Under the pieces are notes generated by a model, which had not been told where the DNA came from, made no database searches, and saw only the letters and a list, made by a program, of their open reading frames with translations. Positions 30,585-39,186 of a DNA stretch of 64,000 nucleotides are shown here, piece after piece; positions within the stretch are counted from its first letter, which is position 1; every line of letters starts with the position of its first letter. The position numbers were made by a program, and so were the translations under genes. Origin of the DNA: Actinomycetes bacterium (GTDB taxonomy: Bacteria > Actinomycetota > Acidimicrobiia > Acidimicrobiales > RAAP-2); contig JAJZBX010000005.1 in NCBI GenBank assembly GCA_021846325.1, forward strand, positions 62,001-126,000, written 5' to 3'.

Positions 30585-30974
30585 CGCACAGCCAGTAGGG
30601 CTTTCATCGACGTCCCTAGCGGCGATGAGCAGTCAGCAGTGGCGCGACTGGACCCGAGCACTTGGCGGTTGCTCACGTCGCCACTGGAGAGGTCCAATGA
30701 ATACGTTGCAACAGGGGCTGAGGCTTCGCGCAACATCTGGGCCTTTCCCCACGTGACCGACACGCCACTTCGAAGATAGTCTCGACGGCGGGAACCGCGG
30801 TTGGTGCACGAACCGCGACCTCGACGGTGACACGACGTGACCCTGCGCTTCGCTGCTGGGCAGTCTGGCCAGCGACGGATCTGTACCGCGAAGCACGCGG
30901 GAGGAGCCCTTCATCTCGCGCCCGACCATCACGACGCAGTGTGAGGACACTGGACCGCCACCGAGCACGCAGCG

Positions 30975-31265
30975 GAAGGGTTGCGTCGAACGACAGGTGG
31001 CATTCGTGCGCGAGCACGTCCTCACGGGGAGGACCTTTGTCTCGCTCGCCCAGATGCACGCGGCCTTCGTAGCGTGGATGTCGACGCGTCGCGCCCAGGC
31101 GCCGCAACGACGACGAGGTGATCTCAATTCGTGCGTTGGCCGATCGGGTGACCCATCGCCCCCTGCCGCTGACCGACTATTTCGTCACCGAGTGCCTTCG
31201 TCACCGAGTGCCACCTGCGAAACGTCGCTGAGGACCGTCCGGTGTCCTTTGAGTCCTTGCTCGAC
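30975..31265 (+). mobile_element. Degenerate IS21-family (IstA-like) transposase C-terminal remnant
   Basis: Frames give ERQVAFVREHVLTGRTFVSLAQMHAAFVAWMSTRRAQA, ALADRVTHRPLPLTDYFVTE and VTECHLRNVAEDRPVSFESLLDSV, resembling IstA C-terminal regions, split over frames. Confidence 0.6.
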
Positions 31266-31269
31266 TCGG

Positions 31270-31700
31270 TGGCAGGGTGCGACAGACAGCGATCGGCTAC
31301 GTCGCCCACGAGCACGAGCACGAGCGACTCGACTTCGACGAGACGGTGCTCGCGCACCTCGACCACGCTACGGTTCCCACCGACGTCAAGCGTCCCAGGG
31401 TGCGACGCCTTCAGCCTCAAAAGCCCGGCCGCTCACCGGCTGCCAGGCACCTTCTCGGGCGGTGAGCGGGCAATTGGTCCTCGCGAGTCTGGCCGCGTCC
31501 AACGCCAACTTGTTCGGGCTCGTTGAGGCCACCACCAATCGGGATCCTTCGAGTGTCAAGGCGCTCGGCGTGATGCGCTCCTGGAATGGGACGATCATCG
31601 CGGTGAGCCACGAGCGCGGCTTCGTCGAGTCCCTCGGGCCAACCAACGCACTCTTGGCCGAAAAGTCTTCGATCTGTGGCGCGATAACCACATTGGCTTA
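31270..31700 (+). pseudogene. Truncated, frameshifted ABC-F type ATPase
   Basis: RQTAIGYVAHEHEHERLDFDETVLAHL / GTFSGGERA / LVLASLAASNANLFGLVEATTNRDPSSVKALGVMRSWNGTIIAVSHERGFVESLGPTNALL in three frames. Confidence 0.72.
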
Positions 31701-31732
31701 CTCGTGCGTCGCTGAGGCGTGGCGACGGTCAG

Positions 31733-32176
31733 TTAGTCCGCCAAGGGTTCGCCCTCTGATGCGCCCGGAACAGAGGGCGTGTCACTGAGGTCGCCACTGG
31801 TCTCGCGCAGAGATTCGTGGTGCGCGATCTCGCCAAGCTCTCGCGCAATGAGTTCCGCCTCGTCGGCGAACTCGATGTGAACGAGGTGATCGTCGGCGTG
31901 CGGTGAGCTGCGTATCAACTCGTCGAGTTTCAACTGCAGGGCGATCTGGTGGCGATACTGGGTGTGCTGGATCACGAAAAGCATCACCAGCGTGATGGCG
32001 GCGACCAACGTGGCGAAGACGATCTGCCAACGACCAGGGAATCCGGCGACGGACAGCGTTACGAGGAACGTCAGCGTGACCAGTGCGACGAGCGCGGCCG
32101 CGCCAGAGCGCGACGTGATGTCACCGAGCCACTGGAGGACTCGGCTAATCCGGCGCTGTAGCGAGGAACGTTCCAT
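31733..32176 (-). CDS. Low-affinity iron permease-family small membrane protein
   Basis: Two TMs then FVIQHTQYRHQIALQLKLDELIRSSPHADDHLVHIE. Confidence 0.75.
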   Translation of the reverse strand: MERSSLQRRISRVLQWLGDITSRSGAAALVALVTLTFLVTLSVAGFPGRWQIVFATLVAAITLVMLFVIQHTQYRHQIALQLKLDELIRSSPHADDHLVHIEFADEAELIARELGEIAHHESLRETSGDLSDTPSVPGASEGEPLAD

Positions 32177-32528
32177 GCTCGCTTCTAGTTCGCGCGCGCA
32201 CGAGCAACGAGGGCCACCTCATCACGGCCAATTTCTATAGCGATGATGTCGCCAGCGACGCGTTGTCTGCATGCTCACCGCGAGCCCTCGTGGACCGCTC
32301 GTCGTCAGCGACGAAAAGTTCACAGCACGGCTGGTGAAACGCGGCGAGTGATCCGCGGCGTCCGAACTGCGGAGCTTCGGGCGCGACCGAGCATTGATCG
32401 CTCCTGACGGTGGATGGTGAGTGCATGGTGCTCCTAGGACGGTGTCGCCACCGCGAGTTCAGCGGCCGATGTCTGGAGCAGCTGAGCCAGTGTATCATGC
32501 GAAGTTAGTGACAAGAAATAAAGTTCAG

Positions 32529-32834
32529 ATGTTTTCCGCACCGGGGGCGTCGGCCGCGTGGAGTCTGCTCACCAAACACGGCCGCGTGCTGCTGAGCGTG
32601 GCCCAGGATCCTCAAATGCGGCTGCGCGACATCGCCACCACGGTGGGCCTGACCGAACGACGGGTTCACGCGATCCTGGGTGACCTGATTGATTCGGGCT
32701 ATCTGATCAAGGTGAAGGTTGGCCGACGCAATCGCTATGAGATCAACGCAGAACGGCCCGTGCCAGACTTCGCGTCCCGGGCCCAGCCCATTGGCGAGGT
32801 CGTCCAACTATTGGTGCCCGAGTCGACGTCGTGA
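32529..32834 (+). CDS. Winged-helix transcriptional regulator (MarR/ArsR-like)
   Basis: LLTKHGRVLLSVAQDPQMRLRDIATTVGLTERRVHAILGDLIDSGYLIKVKVGRRNRYEIN. Confidence 0.85.
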   Translation: MFSAPGASAAWSLLTKHGRVLLSVAQDPQMRLRDIATTVGLTERRVHAILGDLIDSGYLIKVKVGRRNRYEINAERPVPDFASRAQPIGEVVQLLVPESTS

Positions 32835-32847
32835 CGCGGCGAACGCG

Positions 32848-33576
32848 GTGACCACGAATCGATTGCTGGAGATATTCAACATGATCGCGCTGCGCGAGCG
32901 CGACGCTGACGTGCACGGACTTCTCTGTTCGGTGGCCTCGGACGTCACGCAACTCAGCGGGGCCGGCATCGCCCTCGCGTCGGACTATCCCCCCCTGACC
33001 AGCTACTGCACGAGCGGCGCCATTGGATCTGCACTGATGGACCTCGAGATAACCCTTGGCGAGGGTCCGTGCGTCGAGGCGCACCGATCCGGAATGACGG
33101 TGGAAGACCAGGACCTTCGCACCTCGACGAATTCGCGCTGGCAGTCCTACGGGCCCATGGCGGTCGACCTGGGTGCCCGAGCGGTCTTCGGGTTTCCCGT
33201 CCGCATGGGCGCCGTGCGCCTCGGGGCGCTCAGCCTCTATCGCGACAGCCCGGGGGAACTCGGTGACGACCAGCTAGCTGACGCTTTCTTGATGGCCGCC
33301 GTCATCGGGTGGGGCGTCTTGTCACTGCAAGCCGGCGCCGCCCGCGACTCACTTTCTTCAGAGATGCTGGAGGAGGCGATGTTCGACTTCTCCGTTCACC
33401 AGGCGGCGGGAATGGTCGCCGCACAGGGCGACATGTCGGTCAAGGACGCGATAGTCGCGTTGCGGATGCACGCCTTCGCCGAAGACCTCAGCCTTTCCGA
33501 CGTGGCGACGAGCGTGATCGCGCGTCGCTTACGATATCAACTCGTGGGGCGAATCTGGCTGAAGGGCGGCCAGTGA
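32848..33576 (+). CDS. GAF and ANTAR domain-containing protein
   Basis: GTG 32848; LGEGPCVEAHRSG GAF motif; C-term HQAAGMVAAQGDMSVKDAIVALRMHAFAEDLSLSDVATSVI ANTAR. Confidence 0.88.
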   Translation: MTTNRLLEIFNMIALRERDADVHGLLCSVASDVTQLSGAGIALASDYPPLTSYCTSGAIGSALMDLEITLGEGPCVEAHRSGMTVEDQDLRTSTNSRWQSYGPMAVDLGARAVFGFPVRMGAVRLGALSLYRDSPGELGDDQLADAFLMAAVIGWGVLSLQAGAARDSLSSEMLEEAMFDFSVHQAAGMVAAQGDMSVKDAIVALRMHAFAEDLSLSDVATSVIARRLRYQLVGRIWLKGGQ

Positions 33577-33665
33577 GCACCGCGTCACGTCGGGCGTCCC
33601 CGCGGCGCGCGGCGAATTTCGCGAAGGGGCCGCTGCAGCGCAGCGCACCAGAGAGAGACTGAACC

Positions 33666-34385
33666 ATGGCCCGAGAATCCATCCTGGTGGCGACCCTCGT
33701 CGAGTTGGCGGACAACCTCGTCGACAACTACGACGTCATCGACATATTGACCGTCATGAGCAACCGGTGCGTCGAGGCGATCGACGTCGACGCGGCGGGC
33801 GTCATGCTCGCCATGCCCGGCGGCGAGCTCCAATTCGTGGCGTCATCGAGCGAATCGATGCGCGTCCTTGAACTCTTTCAGATTCAGGCGAACGAAGGAC
33901 CCTGTGTTGACTGCTACGCCGCTGGCGCACCGGTGCTGGCCAAGGCGCTGGCCGAACTTGAAGAGCGCTGGCCACGCTTCGCTCCGCGCGCCCTGGCCCA
34001 GGGATTCCGCTCGGTGCACTGTCTGCCGATGCGGCTGCGTGGCCGAACGATCGGCGCGCTGAACCTCTTCAGCGAGGCTGAGGGCGCCTTGGACGCGAAC
34101 GACGTCGTGCTGGCCCAGGGTCTGGCCGACGTCGCCACGATCGCCATCTTGCAGCACCAGACGTCGCTCAACTCGAAACTGCTCAACGACCAGTTGAGCA
34201 ACGCACTCAACAGTCGGATCATCATCGAACAGGCCAAGGGCATGGTCTCCCAGGCGACCACCTGTGACATGGACCAGGCCTTCGCGCGACTGCGTCGCTA
34301 CGCTCGTGACCACAACGAGCGCCTAACTGACGTCGCGACGCGCATCGTCGACGGCACGTTGGTGATCGGCGTCCTCGGCTCGTAA
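33666..34385 (+). CDS. GAF and ANTAR domain-containing protein (second copy)
   Basis: NEGPCVDCYAAG GAF motif; RIIIEQAKGMVSQATTCDMDQAFARLRRYARDHNERLTDVATRIV canonical ANTAR. Confidence 0.92.
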   Translation: MARESILVATLVELADNLVDNYDVIDILTVMSNRCVEAIDVDAAGVMLAMPGGELQFVASSSESMRVLELFQIQANEGPCVDCYAAGAPVLAKALAELEERWPRFAPRALAQGFRSVHCLPMRLRGRTIGALNLFSEAEGALDANDVVLAQGLADVATIAILQHQTSLNSKLLNDQLSNALNSRIIIEQAKGMVSQATTCDMDQAFARLRRYARDHNERLTDVATRIVDGTLVIGVLGS

Positions 34386-34519
34386 TTCGAGTTTTACGCG
34401 CGATCGGGCAATTGTTGTGATTGGCGAGACCTCGGCCGTGCTAGGTTGAGCTTAAGGACGTCAGGACCTCGCCTCCTTCTTAGCCGGCACTACGCCGGGA
34501 TCACAGAAGAGAGAGCATC

Positions 34520-34783
34520 ATGGGACTTCCCGGAATGGTATTGAGTGCCATCGTCACCGGAATCGGCGCGATCATGTACTGGGCCATCACCTATCAGGGA
34601 CACGGTTTTCGCATGTCCACCGTCGGCATCATCCTCATGGTGCTGGGCGTCTTCGGCTTCGTCGCGTCGTCAGTCGTCTTTGGCGTCTCGCGCGGCACGG
34701 TTGGTTCGAGACGCCACTCGCTCGACCGCGAAGTGACCGACGCGCAAGGCAACACGAGTTCGATCCATGAACAGTCCAAGTAG
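34520..34783 (+). CDS. Small two-TM protein, DUF6458-like
   Basis: MGLPGMVLSAIVTGIGAIMYWAITYQGHGFRMSTVGIILMVLGVFGFVAS; RBS gagagagc. Confidence 0.8.
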   Translation: MGLPGMVLSAIVTGIGAIMYWAITYQGHGFRMSTVGIILMVLGVFGFVASSVVFGVSRGTVGSRRHSLDREVTDAQGNTSSIHEQSK

Positions 34784-34907
34784 CGCCATGGGTGTGCGGA
34801 TCGAGACCGTGGCCGAGCAGGTCCGCCGCGAGCTCGCGGCCGAAGTCGACGTGAAGGGCCACGCGGGCGACGACCGCACCACCTTCGCTCCGCGCGGCAC
34901 CTACTGA
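34767..34907 (+). CDS. 46-aa hypothetical protein
   Basis: MNSPSSAMGVRIETVAEQVRRELAAEVDVKGHAGDDRTTFAPRGTY; overlaps DUF6458-like gene, not in supplied ORF list. Confidence 0.5.
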   Translation: MNSPSSAMGVRIETVAEQVRRELAAEVDVKGHAGDDRTTFAPRGTY

Positions 34908-34909
34908 TC

Positions 34910-34978
34910 ATGCGGATCAAAGCCGGCACCGTCATCATCGTCCTGCTCGTTGTCATCATCTACCTGATGGTTCGCTGA
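34910..34978 (+). CDS. 22-aa single-TM micropeptide candidate
   Basis: MRIKAGTVIIVLLVVIIYLMVR; starts 2 nt after previous stop. Confidence 0.45.
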   Translation: MRIKAGTVIIVLLVVIIYLMVR

Positions 34979-35065
34979 GTTGCGACACCCCACCCGTTCG
35001 CCTGCGCTCGACACGAGCTCAATCGGATCAACACCTACCGCGCTGTTGAGCGCAACCATCGCTTC

Positions 35066-36244
35066 ATGAAGGGATTTACCATGTCAAAGAGTTTTCGCCC
35101 TGAACGATTCATCTTCAAGAACGTTCGCTCGCAGCGGGCGCGTCGGGGCTCGACGGTGCGAAATCGTCGACGCGCGAGTGGGGTCTTCTCACTCGGCGCC
35201 ACCGGCATCGTCTCAGCGATGCTGATGATCTTCGGCGTCAGCCAGGCGAACGCCGCAACGATCCCAGTGAACCTTGGCGCCGCCTCAACCTACGCCATCC
35301 TGGCGGGATCGACCATTACCAACACCGGTTCCTCGGTGGTCTCTGGTGATATCGGTCTGTCGCCGGGCACCTCGATCACCGGCTTCCCGCCGGGGGTGCA
35401 GAGCTCGGGCGTGACGAACGTCAACGATGCGGCGGCGCTCTCGGCGCAGAGTGCCCTGACCAGCGCGTACATCGACGCCCAAGGTCAAACGCCCGCGACG
35501 ACGACGGTCAGTGATCTTGGCGGATCGACGCTGGTCCCGGGAATCTACAAGGCCCCCTCGAGTCTGGCAATCACCGGCACGCTGACGCTCAACGGCGGCG
35601 GCGATCCGAACGCCGTGTTCATTTTCCAAGTTCCTTCCGCACTCACAACAGCTTCGGGCAGTTCGGTCGTCCTCGAAAATGGCGTCTCGGCGTGCAACGT
35701 ATTCTGGCAGGTCACCAGCTCGGCCACCCTGGGTACATCGAGTACGTTTGCGGGAACCATCGAGGCCCAGACCTCGATCACCCTCGACACGGGCGCCGCA
35801 GTGAGCGGACGAGTCCTGGCGAGCACGGGGGCGGTGACCCTCGACGCGAACAACGTCAGTGTTCCCGTCTGCGCGAACGTGACCACTACCACGACGGTGC
35901 CGGTCACCACGACGGTGCCGGTCACCACGACGGTGCCGGTCACCACGACGGTGCCGGTCACCACGACGGTGCCGGTCACCACGACGGTGCCGGTCACCAC
36001 GACGACCGTCCACGTGACGACCACGACCGTCCACACGACCACGACCACGGTTCCCGCCATCCCGGCGGGAGCGCCCGAGACCGGTTTCGGTGGCACCGCG
36101 AGCACGGGTCCGTCTTCGCGGGACCTCCTCGGCCTCGGCGCTGTTGCGTTGATGCTTGGCGCGACAGCGATGGCTCTTCGAAATCGTCGGCGACGCACGA
36201 TGCCCAACGATGGCCCGTCATCAGACGATCAGCGTGGGTCGTAG
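35066..36244 (+). CDS. Ice-binding family (DUF3494) surface protein with Thr-Val-Pro repeat stalk and APETG/TM/Arg sorting signal
   Basis: VNLGAASTYAILAGSTITNTGSSVVSGDIGLSPGTSITGFPPG...VFIFQVPSALTTASGSSVVLENGVSACNVFWQV; APETGFGG...LLGLGAVALMLGATAMALRNRRRR. Confidence 0.9.
   Translation: MKGFTMSKSFRPERFIFKNVRSQRARRGSTVRNRRRASGVFSLGATGIVSAMLMIFGVSQANAATIPVNLGAASTYAILAGSTITNTGSSVVSGDIGLSPGTSITGFPPGVQSSGVTNVNDAAALSAQSALTSAYIDAQGQTPATTTVSDLGGSTLVPGIYKAPSSLAITGTLTLNGGGDPNAVFIFQVPSALTTASGSSVVLENGVSACNVFWQVTSSATLGTSSTFAGTIEAQTSITLDTGAAVSGRVLASTGAVTLDANNVSVPVCANVTTTTTVPVTTTVPVTTTVPVTTTVPVTTTVPVTTTVPVTTTTVHVTTTTVHTTTTTVPAIPAGAPETGFGGTASTGPSSRDLLGLGAVALMLGATAMALRNRRRRTMPNDGPSSDDQRGS
35891..35998. repeat. 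Six perfect 18-bp tandem repeats ACGACGGTGCCGGTCACC encoding TTVPVT
   Basis: Direct reading: 6 x 18 = 108 bp. Confidence 0.97.
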
Positions 36245-36878
36245 AGGTTTGCGCCGACGCGAATTGATCTGGTGGATCACCGCGACAGCCGCTCTAGCTG
36301 TCGCGGTGATCGCGCTGGTGGGGCCGCAGACGGCCCCGCGCAATGAGACCGTCGTTGTATCCGGACTACGTCCGACGTCAGTCGTGGTGCCACGGGATCT
36401 TCCGTTGCACACGTCACGATCACGACCCGCGGTTCTTAGCATCGCCTCGATCGACGTGCGAACCCGACTCGGCGTGGTGGGTTTGCAAGCGGACCATCAG
36501 GTGATGGTGCCGCCATCAACGGCCTACGCGAGCTGGTTCAATCTCGGACCGACACCGGGTCAAGTGGGATCAGCGGTGATCTTGGGCCACGTGGACTCCT
36601 ACGTTGGCCCCGGCGTGTTTTTCGAGCTGCGATACCTGAAGGTGGGAGCACGAGTCAACGTGACACTGGCCAACGGTGTCGTCGCGCGCTTTGCCGTCAC
36701 GGGCGTCGTGGAGTACCCCAAGGGCAAATTCCCCGATTCAACGGTGTACGGATCGCGTGGATTCAGCACGCTCCAACTGGTGACGTGCGGTGGGGTCTTC
36801 AACCACCAGACGGGACACTACGAGTCGAACATCGTCGTCTTCACCCGGCTGGTCCAGGTTTCGCCACCAATTCGCTGA
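36210..36878 (+). CDS. Class F-like sortase
   Basis: N-term TM; SIASIDVRTRLGVVGL, GSAVILGHVDSYVGPGVFFELRYLKVG, STLQLVTCGGVFNHQTGHYESNIVVFTRL (His, Cys, Arg catalytic motif). Confidence 0.9.
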   Translation: MARHQTISVGRRGLRRRELIWWITATAALAVAVIALVGPQTAPRNETVVVSGLRPTSVVVPRDLPLHTSRSRPAVLSIASIDVRTRLGVVGLQADHQVMVPPSTAYASWFNLGPTPGQVGSAVILGHVDSYVGPGVFFELRYLKVGARVNVTLANGVVARFAVTGVVEYPKGKFPDSTVYGSRGFSTLQLVTCGGVFNHQTGHYESNIVVFTRLVQVSPPIR

Positions 36879-37277
36879 GTGGCCGGGCGCTCTCGTGCTT
36901 TATACACATGGCGCGAATGCGCCGACACCTTTTCAGGTGGCCGTGGCGCTTTGGCACCTAGACGGCGCAGCGCCGTCTCGGACGCCGAGGAAGGCAACCG
37001 GTCCCTCCATCCCGGCGGACATCGCGTCACGCGGCGTGAGATGTCCGCGTACACCCTGCTGTGTCGCTACATGTACGGGCTGATATATCGTTCGCCGTGA
37101 GCGATTGCACGCTCCTGCCGTGTGATGACGGGGAGAAGAATCCCACGCAAGGCGCGGCCCGGTTGCGTGCCGTCTCGGTAGGGGCGCCAACGAAGTTCTG
37201 GTCCGTGCGGTAAGAATGCGAACGCTCCGCAGATGTAGTTGATGAATCCATACGGGCACACGGAGCGAGGACGGACG

Positions 37278-38009
37278 ATGAAACAGCAGTTCGGATGGCG
37301 AACCTCTCTCGCAGCGGTTTTAGCAGCTGGGACACTGTTGACGGTATTCGTGAGACCGGGCCTGGCTGGTGCGATGACGGGTGCCACCTCGAGCGCTCGA
37401 GGCGCCGGCTGGACCGTGACCATCTCGGTTGCCACGACGACGGCGAAGGCAGGCGCAACCATTCCTGCGACCATCGCCCTGGACAACCGAACTGGTTACG
37501 CCGTGCGTTTCGGTGACTGTCGGGGCACCTATGACCTGATGAATCTGGGCAACGCGAAGATCCCCAACGCCATCGTCGTTACGACGCCGGCGTGCATTGG
37601 CAACTCGATCGCCCCGGGGATCCACGTCGTGCACATCATGGTCTGGACCACCTACGAAGGCTGCACCAGGTCGACGCCCGGCCCTGGTCTGCCTCGATGC
37701 GCCAAGAGCGGCGCGCCCGTGCCGCTACCTGCGGGGACCTACAAGACGAACGTGGTGCTCCCGAGCGTCAGGGGTCTCCCGACTCCCAAGGCCATCACCG
37801 TCCACCTCACGGCCCGAAGCTCGGCTCACCACCGCGGTCCCCGAGAGAGTGCCGAAGCCAGCCCTGCACCGGCGCTTCGAGGTGCTGGCCCGCACTCAGG
37901 CTTAGGTCGACTGGGACGACGAGAGGGTGCGGATGACCGAGCACAGACGTACGAAGGTCAACAGCTCTCACTTGACGCTCCAACTCGCGTGAACCCTTCA
38001 GCCGCTTGA
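37278..38009 (+). CDS. Secreted hypothetical protein
   Basis: MKQQFGWRTSLAAVLAAGTLLTVFVRPGLAGAMT signal; beta-rich ATIPATIALDNRTGYAVRFGDCRGTYDL; C-terminal third low-complexity and may be out of frame. Confidence 0.55.
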   Translation: MKQQFGWRTSLAAVLAAGTLLTVFVRPGLAGAMTGATSSARGAGWTVTISVATTTAKAGATIPATIALDNRTGYAVRFGDCRGTYDLMNLGNAKIPNAIVVTTPACIGNSIAPGIHVVHIMVWTTYEGCTRSTPGPGLPRCAKSGAPVPLPAGTYKTNVVLPSVRGLPTPKAITVHLTARSSAHHRGPRESAEASPAPALRGAGPHSGLGRLGRREGADDRAQTYEGQQLSLDAPTRVNPSAA

Positions 38010-38201
38010 GGCCCTTGCTGGACCTGGCGAGCCTCTGGGGCTGCCACGTGCGGACGTTTCACCACTTTGGCGTCGTGCCCGGTGAGGTTCTGCGCGATGG
38101 TGCCAAGACCGTGGTGAAGCCACGTGACAGGACATGGCGGTGCCACTGCACCTCGAGGCACTCGCCTTCGCGACGCACTACGGCTTCGCGATCTGGGTGG
38201 T

Positions 38202-38251
38202 TGCCGCGTACCGAGCGACCACACTGTTGTCTGGTCGCTCGGTACGCGGCA
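38202..38251. repeat. 20-bp perfect inverted repeat, 10-nt spacer
   Basis: TGCCGCGTACCGAGCGACCA (38202-38221) / TGGTCGCTCGGTACGCGGCA (38232-38251). Confidence 0.95.
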
Positions 38252-38307
38252 GCGTTGCCCGTGGCCCAGTAGGGCAAGTCGAACCGGTGAGCCCAACTAC
38301 GTCGCCG

Positions 38308-39144
38308 TCAGCCCATCAGACCGTTGACGTAGCGAGCGGTGTCGGACTCTCGAGGACGTTCGAAAACTTGGTCCGTTGGCCCGTATTCGACGAGCCGACC
38401 ATCGTGAAAGAACATGGTCACGTCCGAGACGCGGCGGGCCTGTCCAAGGTTGTGGGTAACCACAATGAGTGACAGCGCTGGCGTGAGCCGGCGCAGCAGT
38501 TCCTCCACCGACTCGGTGGAGAGCGGGTCGAGGGCCGAGGTCGGCTCGTCCAGCAGTAACACCTCGGGCCCCACCGCGAGGGCTCGCGCCAAGCAGAGCA
38601 GTTGCTGTTGGCCACCCGAGAGTCGGTAGGGCGAATCGCCGAGGCGATCTTTCACCGCATCCCAGAGGCCGACCTCGCGAAGGCGAATCTCAGCGACCAC
38701 GTCGAGCTGCTTGCCCTTGGCGATGCGGTGAGCCCGGACGCCGGAGACGACGTTGTCCTTGATGGACATCGGGAACGGGTTTGGCCGTTGAAACAGCATG
38801 CCCACCCGTCGGCGCAAGGTCAAAAGGTCCTCGCCCGGGTCCCAGATACTGCAGCCGTCGAGGCGAACGTCGCCCTCGTGACGAAAGCCGACGACCCGGT
38901 CATTCATGCGGTTGAGCGTGCGTAGGAACGTTGACTTGCCCGATCCCGTGGGTCCGATGAGCGCGGTGATCGTGCCTCGGGTGAAGTCCATGTTGACGCC
39001 GGACAGAATCGACTTGGACCCAAAGTGCAGATTGAGGCCCTCGGTCGCGATGACGTGAGCCGGACGATCCACATCAGGGTCAAGCTGGTGGAGCACGGAC
39101 TCGATACGGGCCGAATCGACGTTGGGCTTCAATACTTCATCCAC
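38308..39144 (-). CDS. pstB: Phosphate ABC transporter ATP-binding protein PstB
   Basis: GTG 39144; LIGPTGSGKSTFLRTLNRMNDRV, MLFQRPNPFPMSIKDNV, RLSGGQQQLLCLARALAVGPEVLLLDEPTSALDPLST. Confidence 0.95.
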   Translation of the reverse strand: MDEVLKPNVDSARIESVLHQLDPDVDRPAHVIATEGLNLHFGSKSILSGVNMDFTRGTITALIGPTGSGKSTFLRTLNRMNDRVVGFRHEGDVRLDGCSIWDPGEDLLTLRRRVGMLFQRPNPFPMSIKDNVVSGVRAHRIAKGKQLDVVAEIRLREVGLWDAVKDRLGDSPYRLSGGQQQLLCLARALAVGPEVLLLDEPTSALDPLSTESVEELLRRLTPALSLIVVTHNLGQARRVSDVTMFFHDGRLVEYGPTDQVFERPRESDTARYVNGLMG

Positions 39145-39186
39145 GGTCCACGTCCTCAATTGATCGCGCCACCCGATCGTAGGCAG

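Noticed and set aside
34422-34520. ANTAR-target RNA upstream of the DUF6458-like gene
   Set aside because: A CCGGC-ACTAC-GCCGG hairpin and a GGCGAG/CTCGCC pairing exist, but the required dual hexanucleotide loops are not clearly present.
35891-35998. Tandem repeats as a CRISPR array
   Set aside because: Units are contiguous with no spacers and encode an in-frame TTVPVT stalk.
36908-37060. Known riboswitch (cobalamin, c-di-GMP, ydaO)
   Set aside because: None of the conserved core sequences I know for these classes is present; kept only as an unassigned structured region.
38202-38251. Phage attachment site
   Set aside because: No integrase, tRNA or direct duplication nearby; an inverted, not direct, repeat.
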